Position numbers and translations under genes: made by a program | Notes under the pieces: model-generated | What the model was told of the DNA's origin: nothing | Databases searched by the model: none | What the model saw: the letters and a program-made list of their open reading frames with translations, nothing else | Assembly (NCBI GenBank): GCA_947505885.1 | Contig: CANNMN010000090.1 | Coordinates: 1-5,721, forward strand | Direction of reading: 5' to 3' | DNA from: Rickettsiales bacterium | GTDB taxonomy: Bacteria; Pseudomonadota; Alphaproteobacteria; Rickettsiales; UBA1997 | DNA: 5,721 nt | Part shown: piece by piece, positions 4,876-5,721 of the stretch | Numbering within the stretch: the stretch's first letter is position 1 | Layout: each line of letters begins with the position of its first letter

Positions 4876-5721
4876 ATGAAAAAACTACAAATCGCTATCA
4901 TTGGCGCTTCAGGCTATACTGGTGCTGAGCTCATCAGAATTTTGCTCAATCATAAAAAAGTTGAGATTTCTGCACTGATCGCCAATTCAAATGCCGGACA
5001 AAAGATCGAACAACTTTATCCGCACCTCACTCACTACAATCTTCCCGACGTAAAAAAACTTGAAGAAATCGATTTCAGCAAAATCGATGCTGTCTTCGGA
5101 TGCTTGCCACACACGACTTCGCAAGAAACTTTCAAAAAATTAATTCCGCAAAATCCGCATTTAAAAATATTCGATCTTTCTGCTGATTTCAGATTAGAAG
5201 ATCCTGCCGATTACCAAAAATGGTACGAGCATGAGCACATCGCTAAAGACTTACAGCCACAAGCAGTCTACGGACTTTCCGAAATCCACAGAAACAAAAT
5301 AAAAAAGGCGAGTTTGATTGCCTGCCCAGGTTGCTACCCAACCTCCGCCTTACTCCCACTTATTCCCCTTCTTGAAAATAATTTAATCAACACTCAAGAC
5401 ATTATTATTGATTCAAAGTCCGGCACTTCCGGTGCTGGCAGATCAATAAAGCAGGGAAATCTTTTTTGCGAAGTTAACGAGTCGGTAAAGGCTTATTCCA
5501 TCGGCACGCACAGACATATTGGCGAGATTGAACAAGAACTTGGTAAAGCAGCAAAAAATAAAATCGAAATCGATTTTACGCCGCATTTATTGCCGATTAG
5601 CAGGGGAATTATTTCGACAATTTACGTCAAAATTAATCCAAAATTTTCTCTGCAAGACATTCAAAATTGCCTTGAAACAAAATATGCCGACGAGCCTTTC
5701 GTGCGCGTAATTAAAGGCGAG
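4876..5721 (+). CDS. argC: N-acetyl-gamma-glutamyl-phosphate reductase, C-terminus beyond the window
   Basis: The frame is open from ATG at 4876 to the last base, 282 codons. Family members of this type have about 340-350 residues, so roughly 60 are missing at the end. ArgC reduces N-acetyl-glutamyl phosphate to N-acetylglutamate semialdehyde with NADPH, the third step from glutamate to ornithine and arginine, in the cytoplasm. The NADP-binding loop is IIGASGYTGAEL at 8-19. FDLSADFRL sits at 99-107, VYGLSEIHR at 131-139, and the active-site motif CPGCYPTSALL at 150-160, with Cys153 the expected nucleophile. SGTSGAGRS at 182-190 and GTHRHIGEIEQ at 210-220 supply the conserved Gly/Ser loop and the catalytic-site histidine region. 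The start is fixed by the short distance to the nucleotide-binding loop; no Shine-Dalgarno sequence is visible. It may be read on from dnaA across 75 bp or have its own promoter; other arginine genes are not in view. Confidence 0.96.
   Translation, partial: MKKLQIAIIGASGYTGAELIRILLNHKKVEISALIANSNAGQKIEQLYPHLTHYNLPDVKKLEEIDFSKIDAVFGCLPHTTSQETFKKLIPQNPHLKIFDLSADFRLEDPADYQKWYEHEHIAKDLQPQAVYGLSEIHRNKIKKASLIACPGCYPTSALLPLIPLLENNLINTQDIIIDSKSGTSGAGRSIKQGNLFCEVNESVKAYSIGTHRHIGEIEQELGKAAKNKIEIDFTPHLLPISRGIISTIYVKINPKFSLQDIQNCLETKYADEPFVRVIKGE

Noticed and set aside
4710..4901. Minus-strand open frame across the end of dnaA and the start of argC
   Set aside because: Antisense to two conserved genes and spans an intergenic repeat-like sequence; no motif.
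5016..5024. TTATCCGCA, one mismatch from a DnaA box
   Set aside because: A single copy inside the argC coding sequence with no cluster; expected by chance.
5519..5710. Plus-strand open frame in another phase inside argC
   Set aside because: The ArgC frame is intact across the same stretch, including conserved residues.

Overview
The window is an AT-rich stretch (roughly 60-65% A+T by eye) of a bacterial chromosome carrying six protein genes, all ordinary core or housekeeping functions. The best taxonomic guess is an alphaproteobacterium, possibly a Rickettsiales- or Holosporales-like or other reduced, AT-rich lineage. This rests on the very large NAD-glutamate dehydrogenase family, the rhodanese subtype ending in GWKAENLPW, and the base composition. 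An arginine biosynthesis gene (argC) argues against a strictly host-dependent classical Rickettsia. The lineage is inference; no rRNA is present.

Layout. Positions 1-1153 (minus strand) hold the first 384 residues of a large NAD-dependent glutamate dehydrogenase that runs off the left edge. Positions 1154-1338 are an intergenic stretch occupied mainly by an imperfect palindromic element with nested hairpins. infC (translation initiation factor IF3) lies at 1339-1866 on the minus strand, with a GTG start. It is divergent, across 76 bp, from lgt (1943-2758, plus strand), prolipoprotein diacylglyceryl transferase. A 219-bp gap follows, with a weak terminator-like hairpin at its left end and two sets of short direct repeats at its right end. 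Next come a small rhodanese-like gene (2978-3409) and dnaA (3409-4800), overlapping by one base (TAATG) and probably translationally coupled. A 75-bp spacer with a degenerate palindromic-repeat-like sequence leads to argC (4876 to the right edge, first 282 residues).

How the genes relate. There is no single pathway. Glutamate dehydrogenase and ArgC both touch glutamate metabolism (catabolism to 2-oxoglutarate, and glutamate to arginine), but they are on opposite strands and far apart. The rhodanese-dnaA pair is the only arrangement that looks like an operon. None of the usual origin neighbours (dnaN, recF, gyrB, rpmH) is seen beside dnaA, and no perfect DnaA box was noticed.

I found no clear undescribed system. 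The points most worth checking are the palindromic element, changes in the DnaA recognition helix (GGKNHATV), a degenerate IF3 signature, and the rhodanese-dnaA coupling. Most starts lack a recognisable Shine-Dalgarno sequence.
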